Source: Beaufortia kweichowensis (Eukaryota > Chordata > Actinopteri > Cypriniformes > Gastromyzontidae). From it: 64,000 nucleotides of DNA. The stretch's first letter is position 1; each line of letters starts with the position of its first letter. The notes under the pieces are model-generated. The model did no database searches, had not been told where the DNA came from, and worked only from the letters and a program-made list of their open reading frames with translations. Shown piece by piece: positions 1 through 12,240 of this stretch. The stretch is taken from the NCBI GenBank assembly GCA_019155185.1, contig CM032816.1, positions 6,302,510 through 6,366,509 on the forward strand, written 5' to 3'. The translations under genes and the position numbers were made by a program.

Positions 1-152
1 ATAGATCCTCAGATGCCCCGGTCGGGTTGCCATCTCAACGGCGAGTTCATTCCCACCCCTCCGCGGGACGTTCTCAGGGTCGGAGAGCTGATGCAGTACA
101 GGTCCAAGGAGAAACTCTTCCTCGTCCGCTTCTTCGACAGCAGACGCAACTG
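1..152 (+). CDS. brd1: BRD1/BRPF2-like PWWP-domain exon (penultimate coding exon, 5' truncated by window)
   Basis: The window opens in frame 1 inside an exon that reads IDPQMPRSGCHLNG, then DVLRVGELMQ, EKLFLVRFF and DSRRNW. It ends at CTG|GTGAGT, a strong donor. This is the distal half of the PWWP domain of BRPF-family chromatin readers. These are scaffolds of MOZ/MORF/HBO1 acetyltransferase complexes, and their PWWP binds H3K36me3 nucleosomes and DNA. From memory, human BRD1 has KLFLVLFFDNKRSWQWLPKS at this point, and BRPF1 and BRPF3 are more distant, so BRD1 is the best match. Teleosts carry brd1a and brd1b and I cannot say which this is. The split codon TG|G (Trp) is completed by the exon at 281. 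Bromodomain, PHD and EPL parts lie upstream of the window. Confidence 0.9.
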
Positions 153-280
153 GTGAGTGTAGTCTGAATTAAATGTATTGCATATTAAACATCAGATGCG
201 TTCTGATTGGCTGTAATTGTAAAACATTGATCGCTTGTGTTGCTGTTTTAAAATAACCCACACTCTCGAATCTCCCCCAG

Positions 281-449
281 GCAATGGCTTCCTAAATCCA
301 AGATGGTACCATTCGGGATCGACAAGACCTTAGACAAAAGTAAACTGTTGGAGGGCAGAACGTCAAGCATTCGCAAAGCTGTGCAAAGCGCCTTCAACCG
401 TGCCATGAACCACTTGAGCCTCGTCCAGGATTTAGGCGCTGGAGATTAA
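281..449 (+). CDS. brd1: BRD1/BRPF2-like last coding exon
   Basis: The exon follows a pyrimidine-rich acceptor (tctcccccag) after a 128 bp intron. Its first base completes the split Trp codon. It then reads QWLPKSKMVPFGIDKTLDKS, LLEGRTSSIRKAVQ and AFNRAMNHLSLVQDLGAGD, and stops at TAA 447-449. This is the C-terminal helical part of the PWWP domain, close to human BRD1 (which I recall as MMEGRNSSIRKAVRIAFDRAMNHLS). The tail after MNHLS is only ten residues. I recall the mammalian protein ending in an acidic Ser/Asp-rich stretch, so the fish C terminus looks shortened or diverged. Family assignment is secure; the paralogue letter is not. Confidence 0.92.
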
Positions 450-1700
450 CCCCTGCCCGAGGGGTCGCATTTAAGGGTTTGGTCAAGCCCCACGTTTACT
501 CGACGCTACGCTCGCAGTTCGGACTGGCCGGGTTTACCGAGGCCCCGCCCCCTCCCCATCTGTTAGGATTAACAGACGAATGTGAGAGCACCTCCACTCT
601 CCTCTAATGTGCTGCAAGACTGCTGTGAACTCACACACTGCCATCTTCTTTCCTTTACACTTCCAACACCATCCACGAAACGCCTCGTGTTTAACTCTGG
701 CTGTAAATAGCGTCATCCTAAATTATCCGACACTAATTTATTGTTATCGTTTTGGTTTGTACCGCACACGACCTCCTGGAAGATTTCTACTCCAAGGTAA
801 TTTCTCAACCGCACTGAGGTGCGAACACATCTGGTGCTACGTCACGTGCAAAGCCTTGATTTTTCCGTACTAGAGACTTGGAAGGGGCTGTCGCACTTAC
901 TGTATCAAACTTTGGTTGTTTTTGCTTTTTTTAACGGTTAAGTTATTGTAATTTGTCAATGCAAGCTTCTCCTCCTTGGCATTAACATGTTATCTACTTT
1001 TTATATAAAAATATTCTTATGGGACACAACTAAGTGATGTTTGTAAATATTTATATAAAGCTATGAAATTATATACATGTAATACTTTAGAGTGGTAAGA
1101 AAAAAACAAATCGGAGAAGAGAAAAACAACAGTAGCGATGAATGCCGGAAGTGCATCAGTCATGCAAAACCAAAAATTTTGCTGCCCAGTTTTTCGTGTG
1201 TGTTATTTTGGAATGTTTATCCCTGGTTTTCATATTAGTTGGTGTGAATGTTTGTTTCAAACTGATAGTATGAAAAAACCTTCAAGTCGTTGCTTATTAA
1301 TTCACTGTGCTCTCGGGAACTGTATCGTGTAGGTCTGAATAAAGACGTGCCTGTACAAGTGTGTTGTATTAGGACAAATGAAAGTATGCAAAACTTTATA
1401 TTCAGAGTAGGCATTTTTGGTGGAAGCTGTGTGTGTTGCCTATTTTTGCTTTGTGTGCGGGTGTTTTATTCATAGGCCTCTGTTGTGACTGTTTAACTGT
1501 GTCTCTCTCCAGTAATTGACTCTGGGTAGCATTCTGGGGTAAAAACACTTTTTGTATGAATGTCTTGTACTTATATTGACCGGTACTCTTGTTTCTTTTT
1601 CTCTGGGAGGATCACAGTATAGCCAATGATAGCGAGTGCTGGCGAGATCCAGTATTTTTTAAGTACACTGAAAATAAACGGATGAAAAAAACTCAAGTGG
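450..1700 (+). other. brd1: Probable brd1 3' UTR with candidate polyadenylation signals
   Basis: No coding exon follows the TAA. The sequence grades from moderately GC-rich into AT-rich with UTR-like elements (TGTAAATATTTATAT near 1041). Two AATAAA hexamers are the best cleavage-signal candidates. The one at 1338-1343 is followed by a GT-rich stretch (gtgcctgtacaagtgtgttg). The one at 1673-1678 is followed by a T/G-rich stretch. Which is used cannot be decided from sequence. Short open frames here have no recognisable product. Confidence 0.6.
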
Positions 1701-3103
1701 TGATGATTTTATTGTCTCAAGTTTCTGATGTATGACTGCTAGTAATGGTCTGTCCATGACCTTGCCATATAATAATCACTAGATGGAGCTCTTGAGCCAA
1801 GCACACTGTTTTGACCCCTTCCCTACAGAAAGTTGTTAAGCTATGACAGAATGTGATTGTAAAAGATCTATTCCAAACCCTCATAATCTTCCAGCAAGGT
1901 CAGCATTGTGTGTTGTGAAGCAGATTAAAGGGCCATTTTATATCTGTATCAGCACTACCTGCTCCAGCAGCGTCTTGCTCGTCGAGCAACAGCAAGCATG
2001 GCTGTCCTATTTCTCTTGCTGCTTCTGTATCTGTCTACATGTTCTGTTCCTCTCACTTAACCACTATTAATGTGTCTGCATCTATCCCTACCTGCACCTA
2101 GTGGGCAGAATCTAGTCTAGTAGGCTTTGGCGTATCTTTCACAAACACACCGATTAGCAAAAAGAAATTGTCCTCTTGTTTGCTCTGCAATCAGGGAAAA
2201 CTGTTGTAAAAGCCTTTGAATTGGATGTAATTGAGATAGAACAATGCTTCATCAAAGCACATCTAGTGTCTGTTTTAGATTAACAATAAAGATGTTATAT
2301 TGTTAGATATTATAAACTTGTAAATGGTTTAGGATTCGGGGTTTATAATAAAAGAAAAGTATAAAATGTGTGGGATATGTAAGGGCTTTGCAACCTTGTC
2401 TAGGTTTATTTTGCGACTAACTGTATATTAAACAGTCAACAAATAAATAATAGACATTGATTTGATTGATTTGATTTTATTATGTGGAAGGTATGGAGGA
2501 AAAGTGATACTAGCTATAATTGACCAGAAGCGATGTTTAGCTTATGTAACACTGATATATTTTCTAAATCTAAGCATTTGTTTACATTCTATTGCTTATG
2601 CCATTGTCAGTCATTTCATTTTCTGTAATTTTATGAACCGGCGCTATTGGCAACAGCATCAAACCAAACGATAAACACAAATACATTGCTCTCTGATTTT
2701 CTAAATTATTCATTTCTGTACATAATGGAAAAAAAGCCATGATAATAATGGCTTGTTTTGTATGAGTTGGCAGTCTCTGCTTGAGAAAAGCATATTAACA
2801 TTCTTAAGTGGAAACAAACCACACCTCAAGATGCGGCTTGGATTGGAGAGGCAGATAATAGGCTGTGTACCTAAACATTCTACAATTGAAACACCGCTTA
2901 TCCAGAGGAAAGTCTACTGCTTAATTCTCAGAAATTACTCTTGCCAGGTGAGATATATATGTGGAGGTCAATAAACATTGACCTTTGAGTCATCACTTTC
3001 TTAAAAGAGGCCAGTTTCAGTGTTATTGATGTGACATTTTCAGCCAAAACTTCAATTATTAATTCTCACATATTAATTCTCACATATCACATACATTTTT
3101 TTT

Positions 3104-3167
3104 TGAGAGGTAACATACTTTGTAGGATTTCTGTGAAATAAAATGCACAAACCAGAAGCAATAATAC
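3104..3167 (-). repeat. Fragment of the ~460 bp interspersed repeat (family D), reverse orientation
   Basis: Read on the minus strand, the segment closely matches positions 9380-9435 (shared: attgcttctggtttgtgca, then caca-aat and tacaaagtatgtt). It is therefore an isolated, inverted piece of the family whose fuller copies lie at 9139-9600, 40741-41240 and 60500-60862. Confidence 0.6.
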
Positions 3168-5518
3168 CCAACAACTCTTTAAACAACATACAATAGTTAT
3201 TTTAATTTAATTTTATATGTATCACCAAATATTTACATCTGAGCTATCATTTTGGCTAAAACCTTTACTAAAAACTATTTCTTCGTGGTAAGTTTGACAT
3301 TTGCATTGAATTGCCCAACAGTAACCAGTAATGCCAGCAAGAGAAATGAATGTCAAAACAGGAAATTATGGCTATTTCCTCCTTATAGCTTAAAGGTAAA
3401 TAATACCACCACAGACTCTGAATCTGTCTGCATTTGTAAGTAGACATTTGTTAGATGTTTCTTGAATGTTTTCATTAGCAATCCATCTACTTTATACTGC
3501 AGAGGTTGATGAAGAACCTCAAAGCTCAGTTTTCCTAAATATCCCAAGCCTGAGAAGCAATGAGCTATTCTGAAGAATTAAATCGAATAAATATTTAAAT
3601 AAGCAAATATATTTGCATAGAAAGAAACTTCCCAGTGCAATAAAGAGAATCAACACAAGTGTAATCAATAATTTATTTAGTAGCACTAAAATGAATATTT
3701 GAAACAAAATTGGCCATCTTTAAAAGATTACCATACCACCATAACCATAAAGGTTTTTTATACTTGGTTTTAAATATAGCTGAACAAAAGTCCATAAGCT
3801 GATGTTGGCAGTAATAACTTCATAGAATCCTTATTTAGGATGAGGTAACACTGACATCAGATGTGGCAAAGACTCGGATGACAAAATAAAGATAGTGTAG
3901 TATAAGGCTCTGACTTCTCATCATTATGTGACATTAAAAAGACATTTTGCCTTTGTATAGAGAGAGCTGAAGTGTTTTTTTTTTGCATGTTAAAGTTTCA
4001 CCATCAAACTTCATTAGAAGATAAATTGTAACTTCTACATAACATACTTTGTATATCAATCTAATGAAATTAGCAAACGTATCGCGGGACAAAAACAACA
4101 CCAGAACAATATTGCTGTGCCCCAAACACTTTCAAAACGTCAATATCCATGAGCTCAGATGCGTCCTATTAACATAGCAGGACGCCTGCTGTTTATTGTT
4201 GAACAGATTTACATTGATGTTTGTTTCCATGACATTCTCCAAGGTTGGTATTGATTTCAGACGCTTGATTTAGAGAAGAACAAGATAAGTTTGACAATAT
4301 TATTGATTCCAGCTCAGTCAAATGTACAGTATCCTATTTTTACATTATTCATCCCCTGACAAAGACAATGAGAACGTTCATGATGCCACATTTATCTGAT
4401 CCACATACGTCTGGTTTCGACTTAAGGTGTGTATTTGGTGTGTCAAATGTTCAACTGCTGGATCGATTCAATTTCATTGAGATTTATTGTGATTTTATGG
4501 AGTTACATAGAATGCTTAGGTGTTGATGTTGTGATGTTATACAATACATTATCTTTATGCTTATGAAGCACACCAAGAAATGTATTTAAAACTGAATATT
4601 CTTTTAATCCATTCAAGTATAATTTTTTCTCTCTCATTTAAATTTTAGTCAAACATCATTTGTCATTCTCCTTTTTCATTGTCTCTTATTTTTTACTAGA
4701 AATGAAATGAAACTGTGATCTTGTTATTGCATCACATTGTGTAAAGGTTCATAACTGCGTCTGTTTTCAACAGGCTTGTCTTGGGCCTCTAATTTGCAGC
4801 TATTTTTTTGGTAAGCAAGTATAATGAGCATGAGATGAGAAATATAATTAGTCAGATGGGGAAGATTTCTGATATAATTACAGCGGTTGTCTCTGTCTGC
4901 TCGAATTAGAAATCAAGAATATCTGTTAACAGAAGTAAAGTCCATGGGGTCCTGTCATGCTCAGAAAGCTGGACGGTTACCTAGAACGAAACAGACAAAA
5001 GGTTTAAAAATGATATGAGGTCATTAGAAGTAGAATTCAGAGGTAACGTAGCATTCAAAAGACAAAATGAAAATTAATCAAACTCTCGTGGCCTTTCTCT
5101 GAATTCAAGGACAACCTTACAGAACTGAACTTGAACTCATTATTCAAATTAAATACGCTACATAAACACCTACTTGATTTGTGCAACACTATATGTAATG
5201 GTTTTTAATTACAATCTTTGGAAAGCTCATTAATCTTGAAATCCTTCTCTTCATCTTTGGCATACATCTCTTTTAAGCAAAACCTGACCAAAATGATGAA
5301 AAATGATTCATTTTAATATAATCCTATCGTGCAGAATATAATTACTTTTTTCTTTGTTTAAAATTGTGAAATACCATTTCATGGTACTAAATAAATTCTA
5401 GAAAGCTCATTTTGTCCCTTTAGCATATCATCTATTATTATCATTGTTTGACTTTTCTGCCAGTTTTGAATGATGTCATCATTTAATATTTCATCAAGTA
5501 CTTGAATGAGAGATTTTC
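3168..5518. other. Gene-free AT-rich stretch
   Basis: Neither strand shows a splice-bounded coding exon, RNA gene or clear repeat. A few short open frames (about 60 codons) have no recognisable composition or motifs. Nothing else is supported here. Confidence 0.5.
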
Positions 5519-5614
5519 ATTTGGCAGACACTTTTATTCAAAGCAACCCCCAGTGAATTCAACCTGTATGATTGCTGGGAATCGAACCCATGCCAACTAA
5601 GCTACAGGAACACT
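5519..5614 (-). repeat. tRNA-derived SINE, decayed, reverse orientation
   Basis: On the minus strand it begins gtgttcctgtagcttagttg, which resembles a tRNA 5' half with box A. A box B-like gggttcgattccc follows, and then the fish SINE tail gctttgaataaaagtgtctg ccaaatg. The tRNA-like head has an internal deletion. The tail motif (a variant of 'ggataaaagcgtctgccaaatg') recurs at seven other places in the window. Confidence 0.75.
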
Positions 5615-6181
5615 GGATAAAATTAACACAAATGTCCATACTATATACAATTTTATGTTCATTTTTAGTTTCGTTCAATTAAAGGATTATTGTCCAAAGG
5701 GGATTACAGAATTTTCAGCCATGGGAGTAGCAGGTCTTTCCAAACATCCGAACCAGCAGCAGGTAGAACATCTCCATCTCCATGTAGAAGACATCATCCT
5801 GCTCTTTGATTGGTCCCAGCTCTCCTCATTAGCATATCTCTGTTTAACACATTGTTACTTGAAAGACCTCTGAGGTTTTTAAACAGAAATAATAGCAGTA
5901 GGTTTAAATTCTTTTTTTCTTTATCAATTTAGATGCACAGTCACGAAATCGAAGCTCATGTTGATAATTACATCCGTTGTTTTTATGACCTTGTTTGATT
6001 TGTTTTAAAGGTTTGGAAATTAAATGGCTTCCAATGGGATTTGTAGGTCTTCTGTATAAACGCTGAAATAGTATGTAGGCAATGAGGGAACTAATCGTTT
6101 TGTAGGGTTTTTTAAGTTTAGGATATGTTTATTGTGAAATTACTAAAATAGTTAATGTGTAATTCATCTTTATTTCCACAT

Positions 6182-6442
6182 TTAACCTGATAACTGTCAC
6201 TGCACATACTGAGCATACACATGAAAATCACTATCCAAACTACAGCTTTTTAAATTGGAGATATTTGTAATTTTTGTACTTTTAAAAAGTTTTTGTTTAT
6301 TGTTATGAAAATTTGTCAAATATTTATTCTTGAGTATTCTTGACCTTTTTATCAATAAATAGTTTGTCAGGATTAGATTAGAATTCAACTATAAAATACT
6401 AAAGTGAATAGAGAAATAACATGGTGTTCCTCCTGAGGTTAA
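6182..6442 (+). mobile_element. piggyBac-like MITE (family A), copy 1
   Basis: It starts TTAA|CCTGATAACTGTCACTGC. The internal sequence (gagcatacacatgaaaat, tgtcaaatattt, gattagattagaattcaac, tataaaatactaaagtgaa) matches the copies at 45.2, 57.8 and 62.0 kb. The right terminal inverted repeat (TIR) is eroded (cctgaggTTAA), but a TTAA still closes the element. TTAA target duplication and a CCT- start are hallmarks of piggyBac superfamily elements. No transposase is present, so it is non-autonomous. Confidence 0.72.
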
Positions 6443-6594
6443 ACAAAAGATTGCAGAAAAGGTGATGAATTTTGTTTGGTGTTTGTTAATGACAATTTTT
6501 ATTTCTCGACCTTGCAAGTGGTAAAATAGGTGAGAAAATGACTTTATGTCTGCCAGAATGTCATAAAGAGATTGAGAAAGAGATTTTGCCCTGG

Positions 6595-6725
6595 GTTGGT
6601 AAGCAACCACCTATCAATCACGAATGCCCTAGAATCCACCCAGAACACCCTAGCAACAGTTTAGCAATGCATAATAATTTCAGAGTACCTTAGCAACTGC
6701 ATAAGAATGCCCTGACAGACACCCA
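6595..6725. repeat. Repeat with 'accctagcaac' units
   Basis: It contains aagcaaccacctatc, cccagaacaccctagcaaca and taccttagcaactgcataa. These match, in opposite orientation, gttgctaaggtgttc at 48070 and tgctagggtgg plus ggtgttctgggtgg at 56340-56440. It is a fish interspersed repeat built of short degenerate units. The family name is not certain to me. Confidence 0.5.
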
Positions 6726-7677
6726 TATCAACCATCTTTTCTTTTTACATTTTATTCTGAATACATAAAAATGTTGCTGTTGACTTAAAACAGACTGAAC
6801 ACCATTTTCTTTCGTCACTTGACTGGTCTCAGTCTGTGTGCCGAATGTACACAACATTCTGTAGTTTGAGGCCTGCAATTGTGGCCACTACAGTTCACTT
6901 TGAAGCAGTCAGGCATTTGAGACAGATGTGTTTGGGGTGTTGTGACTGGAATATATTTCTGCTGTGCTCCTCATAAACCCATAACCACCCAAACATTTCT
7001 TGGCAGTAAATTCAGAAGATGCTACAGTCTACCTGATCTGCATTAAAAATAAAATCCCAACTACTATTTCTTTAGATCTTACATTTTCTATCTGACAGAT
7101 ACAGATATTTGAATTAGCCAAGTTATTTAGTTTGAACTTGAACAACACAAAAAGGACGCAACTGTCAACAGACTGATGAATGGTAATAGAATGCAAGCCT
7201 GGAGATTATCTTTTTGCACTTTTTATCTTGACAATAATTTACGCTGAGATTGCAAAGACAAAGCAGAATGATTCAAGCTCAAACAAACAGCTGAGTTTGC
7301 CATCCGACTTCTGTAACATCACTTCCAAGGAGTCTGTTGAAAGTCTGGCTAAGATGCTATGTGAACCTGAGAGCGCACGCACTGAATTCCAAGCAGTTTT
7401 ACAGCAGTCCCATTGCGGCTCTGCTAGATTTTTATCACAAAACACACCCACATTATTACCATCCGTCATGTTACACGGTTTCAGGGGTATAATATTTCTC
7501 TATTATGTTTCTTGTCAAACGCAACTGTCAAGGACTTTGCAAACAGATCACAAACTTTCTTTTAACAGCCATCTGTTTGACAGAAGACATTTTGCACCAT
7601 GAGGGACTATTTGTTTAATTTTCACCATGACCTTTGGGGTCACAATATAGTCAGAATGAAACACATGGGGTATAAAG

Positions 7678-8181
7678 TACCAGTCAAAAGTTTGGAAACA
7701 CTTACTTACTGTTGTTTAGATTTTTTCCACACATTTTAGTACACCAGTATTCTTATCAAAACACAATTTTCACTGTGGGAATTATGTTGTAATTTCTATG
7801 TTATATTTGATCATCTTCAAAAGTAGTCATCCTTTGTCTAGAATTTGTAAAATCACACTCTTGACATTTTATCATTCAGCTTCTTGAGGTCTCAACCTAG
7901 GAAGCTTTTTAAACAACACTGAAGACATTTCTATCTATGTTGGACTCTTATTGGGTGCTTTTTATTTATTATTTGCTCCAAATAATCAATAAAAAAAATA
8001 TTTGTAATATTTTTTTTACATTTAAAGTTTAAAGTTAAAGAAATTAATATGTTGGCCCAATTATATTTTTGTCTACAAAGTAATTTCAAACATTGAAATA
8101 TACTACACCCTCAGATTAAAAGATTTTTAAAATCATTAGCAACATTTTTGTCAAATTTGTCTAAACGTTTGACAGATACTG
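7678..8181 (+). mobile_element. Tc1/mariner-like non-autonomous element (family C), copy 1
   Basis: The left end is taccagtcaaaagtttgga and the right end is a degenerate inverse (tctaaacgtttgacagatactgta), both with TA-type boundaries. The interior is AT-rich with no transposase frame. Interior landmarks recur inverted at 16874-17309 and direct at 56855-57158: gcttcttgaggtctcaacct, tggactcttattggg, acattgaaatatac. CAGTCAAAAGTTTGGA-type ends are common in fish Tc1-like elements. Confidence 0.65.
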
Positions 8182-9138
8182 TAAATATTTGCCACATGGG
8201 GTCGCTAAATATGCAGCGAGGGTGGTAGGAGATTTATTTTAAAATACATTTACGTATATTTTCTAAATGTATTTTGTTAATCAAATACATATAATATATT
8301 ACATTAAACATTTTATATTAAATATAAAAACTTTTCTTGTGCTAAAAATATTACGTGGAACTTACGACATAACGTGACCCCTACGCAAAAGTAAATATAC
8401 GTAAGTATATTATGCGATACAGTGCAGACCGATCTATGACATTAAAGTCCCGCGAGAGTCATTCAAAAGCATACCTTATTCATATACAAAAGCATATACA
8501 TCGCTCTCGCGATATTTCTGTCTGCGCAGCTACGCTTAAAATCAAAATTGTGTCAGGGCTCTTAACTTGTGCTCCTATCCCATTTTCGGGAGTGGACGTT
8601 GATGAATACTTTGAATCGCTAAACAAGTTTCTTTGTTTGATCCAATTATAATTTATTTGGCGTTTGAGAACTGTTATAGAGTTCGTCTGGACCGCACAAT
8701 CACACAAACGCTGCCAAAACATCTCCACGTTTTTGTCAACAACAGCGTCCCGGACGCACCCCTGACCCGGGAGGTCTCTCATTTCGTGTGCGCTCCATTC
8801 GTCTGTCTCCACCCTATTTATTCGACTCATTAGGCATCTCAAAGCTCCCGTGGATCACTCCCAGATGCACAGCTAGATCAATGGACTCGAGGTGGGTGGA
8901 GTTGAATTGTAATGTTTGCTAGCCCGTGGACCGGCAGATCAATGGAAACTTCAGTGCATTGAGATAACCCATCGTGTAGCCACTGCCCTCTCTTTTATCA
9001 CCAGCCTTTACACACGGATGGGCTTTTAAAGTTTCAGTATGCTAGCAAGATTTAGACTGAGTTTAGAGGCTTAGTGCAGTCCGGGTTCAGAATACATTTA
9101 GTTGCATAAAACTGCAGTGTCGGAATTAAAAGACTTGT

Positions 9139-9600
9139 AGGCAATTCCATGCAAATGTCAACCTTACCATGAAAAAAATAAAGTTTTCATCAAAGGTCTT
9201 TATCATACTGATAGCTCAGATATTAATATTTGGTGGTATAAATGAACAAGTGAGGTCTTTCTCAAAGTTATTAAAGCATTTGTTAATGTTTAAAGCATGA
9301 TTTAGTCAGTTAAAGTGCTGTTTTCAGAATTGTCAATCCATATTCTTTAAAGAGTCATCTCTTCTACATTTGTCTTGTGTTATTGCTTCTGGTTTGTGCA
9401 TTTTAATTCACAGGAATCTTACAAAGTATGTTGCCTCTCAAAAACGTGCGTTTTTTGTCACATCCATTATGCATGCATATATAACTCATGCAAAGACTGA
9501 TATTTTTGGTAAAATATAAACAGATGGTTTAATATAATACATGCGTTCTGTAAGAATTTATATTTTAGGTTTTGACTGAAAATGTCACATCTGTAATGCT
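9139..9600 (+). repeat. ~460 bp interspersed repeat (family D), copy 1
   Basis: It runs from aggcaattccatgcaaatg to ttttgactgaaaatgtcaca. Shared blocks with 40741-41240 and 60500-60862 include caaccttaccat, aaagcatgattt, aaagtgctgttttcagaat and aaatataaacagatggtt. No open frame is shared among copies, so this is non-autonomous or a decayed remnant. The class is uncertain. Confidence 0.6.
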
Positions 9601-11424
9601 TATCTGTGAGATCTCAAAGAGGGGATTGCAGGAAAACATTACATTATAGAGGAAACAGCTTTTCATATCAGATATCAGCATACAATTTCAAACCTTTTAC
9701 CTTCTTACCAGAAAACAGGCTCCAATATTAGCATCTGGAAACTCCAGTATTCTCAGAAATATCAAGATTTATTATGCATTCAAACATTTCTATTCCAAAT
9801 CTTCCAAGACCCCAACCCTAATTATCTGAGCTGTACAACCTTCATGTATATCAGAATGTATTCATTTGTGTAAGATCAATCTCTGAGCAATTTTTGTCTT
9901 TCTGTGTCTGCTCTTACATATACAACCAATTTGGGTATCACTGAAAATCCACCTATTTTCAAACTTAAAACCTGATTATAAACCAAGCACGTAGTTGGCC
10001 TCCATTATCCTCCATTCAGTTTCTATGGCCACACACTCTAACGAATGGTTAACTTTAGATCAGTCTGAAAGTTTTAGCAGAAACATTTGTGACATTAGTG
10101 GGGTACTTCTCTAAGGAGAACTATCAGAGAGGCAGGAGATATAAAGAAATAGTTTGTACAAAAAGACAAAGTCTGTCATCATACTCGCTCTCGTGTTTTT
10201 TCAGAAATACAAAAGGTGAATGTCTGCTCTTTCGGTATAAAGGAATTGAATGGCGACTGTGTCTGTCAAGCTCTAAACTGACAATAAGAGCACCATGAAT
10301 GTATGCTAAAATAAAATAAGAGTAGTCAATTTGACATACGTCTTCTTACCCCATACAACAACTTTGTGTGAATTATTCCAGAAAAGCAAACCCCTCAATT
10401 TAGTGTAATTGCTGTCTAAGAGAAACAGTTGATATATCAAAAGATCCTACTACCACTTCTTTCTCTAGATCTTACAACTTGAAAGAACCGAAATCAGAAA
10501 AAATGAGAATAAATTAATAGAACTCTCGGCTTCATATACTTCAATTTGGCGTAATTGAAACACAATTTCGGGCGATACATAATGAGTTAATTAGTGAATT
10601 ACAGATGAAGTGGTTTGGACACCTGTGCGGTCAGTGATGCTGCAGTTACTGTCTGCCTCTCTCTTTTCCACATTACAGCCAATCTGCCGCTGATCGAGAA
10701 ACTAATGACTCCATAATAAGACAAGACCTGAGAGTCTATCTTAATGGAAATCACAAAGACACTGTACCAGTGTTATTTCCATGCTGCTCGGTCTGTATTT
10801 ATGTGATGTCTTTTGTTCTGGATGAGAGCTGCCCAAGATCTTGAGGTTACCAGGCCATTTAGAAGTGCAGAGCAGATACTTTTGCACAGGCATACAAATT
10901 AGATTGCACTTTCAAGTCTGTATTGCAAGGATTGGGATGGGTACCAAAGATTGTTTACTTCAGATCAAAGAGATAAACCTTTGATATCCCTCCATGGATT
11001 ATTAGAAGGTTGTAAAGTTATATTTTTGCACTAAATTTTTTTCTAATATATGATGTTTTATTAACAAAGTTCGGGAGGAGCGCGTCAGATACTTAACCTA
11101 ATTAAACACAAGAGGAACGCAATCAAGTTAACCAACACCAAGAGGATAAATACAGTCGTCTCACCTCTACCCATCTTGATGGTTACCAGCATCTCTCCAC
11201 CACCCCATCTCCTCACTTCGAGTACTCTGGGTTCGGGCTGTTCCCGAGCTCGGAGCCCTTCCCCGGACAGCACGCCAAATACGCATTACTATACTCCAGT
11301 TAATTATATGTAAGTGTGAACTCGTGAAATTAAGAGCGGAGACAAAACTCTGTCGTTAATGGCAGTTTGTTGTTAGTTTGCTGTGCCTTGTGAAGAAATG
11401 GTGAAAATAATCTTTTTTACATTT
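9601..11424. other. Gene-free stretch
   Basis: No splice-bounded exon or RNA gene was recognised. The block from about 10620 to 10760 is somewhat less AT-rich, and an open frame of about 60 codons ends near 11085 on the minus strand. None has recognisable content. Confidence 0.45.
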
Positions 11425-11629
11425 GTGACCCTGCCTGTGAAAACCCAGCTAGTCTTTTTTGTGATTTACTGTTGAAATCATCCTACATAATTCAAAGAAC
11501 ATATAATCTTTAATATTAACTAAGTAATGACATGTCAAAGATTGAAATCATAATGATATTTAAAGGTGAAATCAAACTTTGATAATCTCATCATTTAAAC
11601 TTTAACCTGGTTTTCACGGACAGGGTCAC
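11425..11629. mobile_element. Inverted-repeat MITE (family B), copy 1
   Basis: It starts gtgaccctgcctgtgaaaac and ends with the inverted sequence ggttttcacggacagggtcac. The TIRs are about 25 bp and near-identical, with a 205 bp total length. The interior (tgacatgtcaaagattgaaatca, aaaggtgaaatcaaactttg) matches the copies at 19.3 and 49.1 kb in inverse order. It has no coding capacity. The superfamily is not assigned. Confidence 0.75.
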
Positions 11630-12000
11630 GTTTATTTTCTCCAAAAAGTGGAGCTTTTGTATGCTTAACATTATCAATTATATATGACAAGGCTAGGTGT
11701 GGGTACTAAAAATCATCTCAGTTCAAGGGATTAAACCTTTTATAGTCCTACGTGGTTTAATATCAGTAGATTTATGAATTAGTTAGTAGTTTTTGCAGTA
11801 GTTTTTATCTCTTATACATTCAGGGCACGTGGATGTGCTCGGATAAAACTCGGCATTTCTGAATTCCAGTTTTCTAGTCCATCTTTAAAAACTTGCACAT
11901 GTTTTTTGGGACCTTGACCTGACACTGTTCATGCCTACACTTACTTTCAACATGAGCAAATCACTTTCACTGTTTCTCACGTAACCTGATGATTTCATAA

Positions 12001-12240
12001 TTATCCAGGCTTGTTGTGGAAATGGATCGCTCTCGAGATTCACGTATCGATTTGCGCCGCGTGTGATAGCTGCAGCAACCCTCTGTTTACAATCAGCTGT
12101 CTACACGATATAGGGCACTTAAGAGCAGCGTTCGGAAAGGTTAAACATCACAAAGCCGTGAGAATTGATCTTTCGTATAAACACGGCTATCTGTTTATTG
12201 CTTGATGGCCGAGGCCTGTGACATTGATTGGCGGTCTTTG
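12001..12240. promoter_or_regulatory. Candidate conserved non-coding block
   Basis: This is a repeat-free, relatively GC/CpG-rich patch (cgctctcgagattcacgtat, tttgcgccgcgtgtgatagc) inside AT-rich desert. It includes gataagg/gatag-like and caatcagctg motifs. Such islands between tafa5 and brd1 are plausible enhancers. This is inference from composition only. Confidence 0.22.

Noticed and set aside
7180..7602. 140-codon plus-strand frame as a gene
   Set aside because: It is overlapped by an antisense frame, lacks recognisable motifs beyond a chance hydrophobic patch, and sits beside a transposon in AT-rich desert.
8412..8842. Pair of overlapping open frames on both strands (up to 120 codons)
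   Set aside because: No family resemblance or splice context. The region is a CpG-bearing patch where stops are locally scarce.
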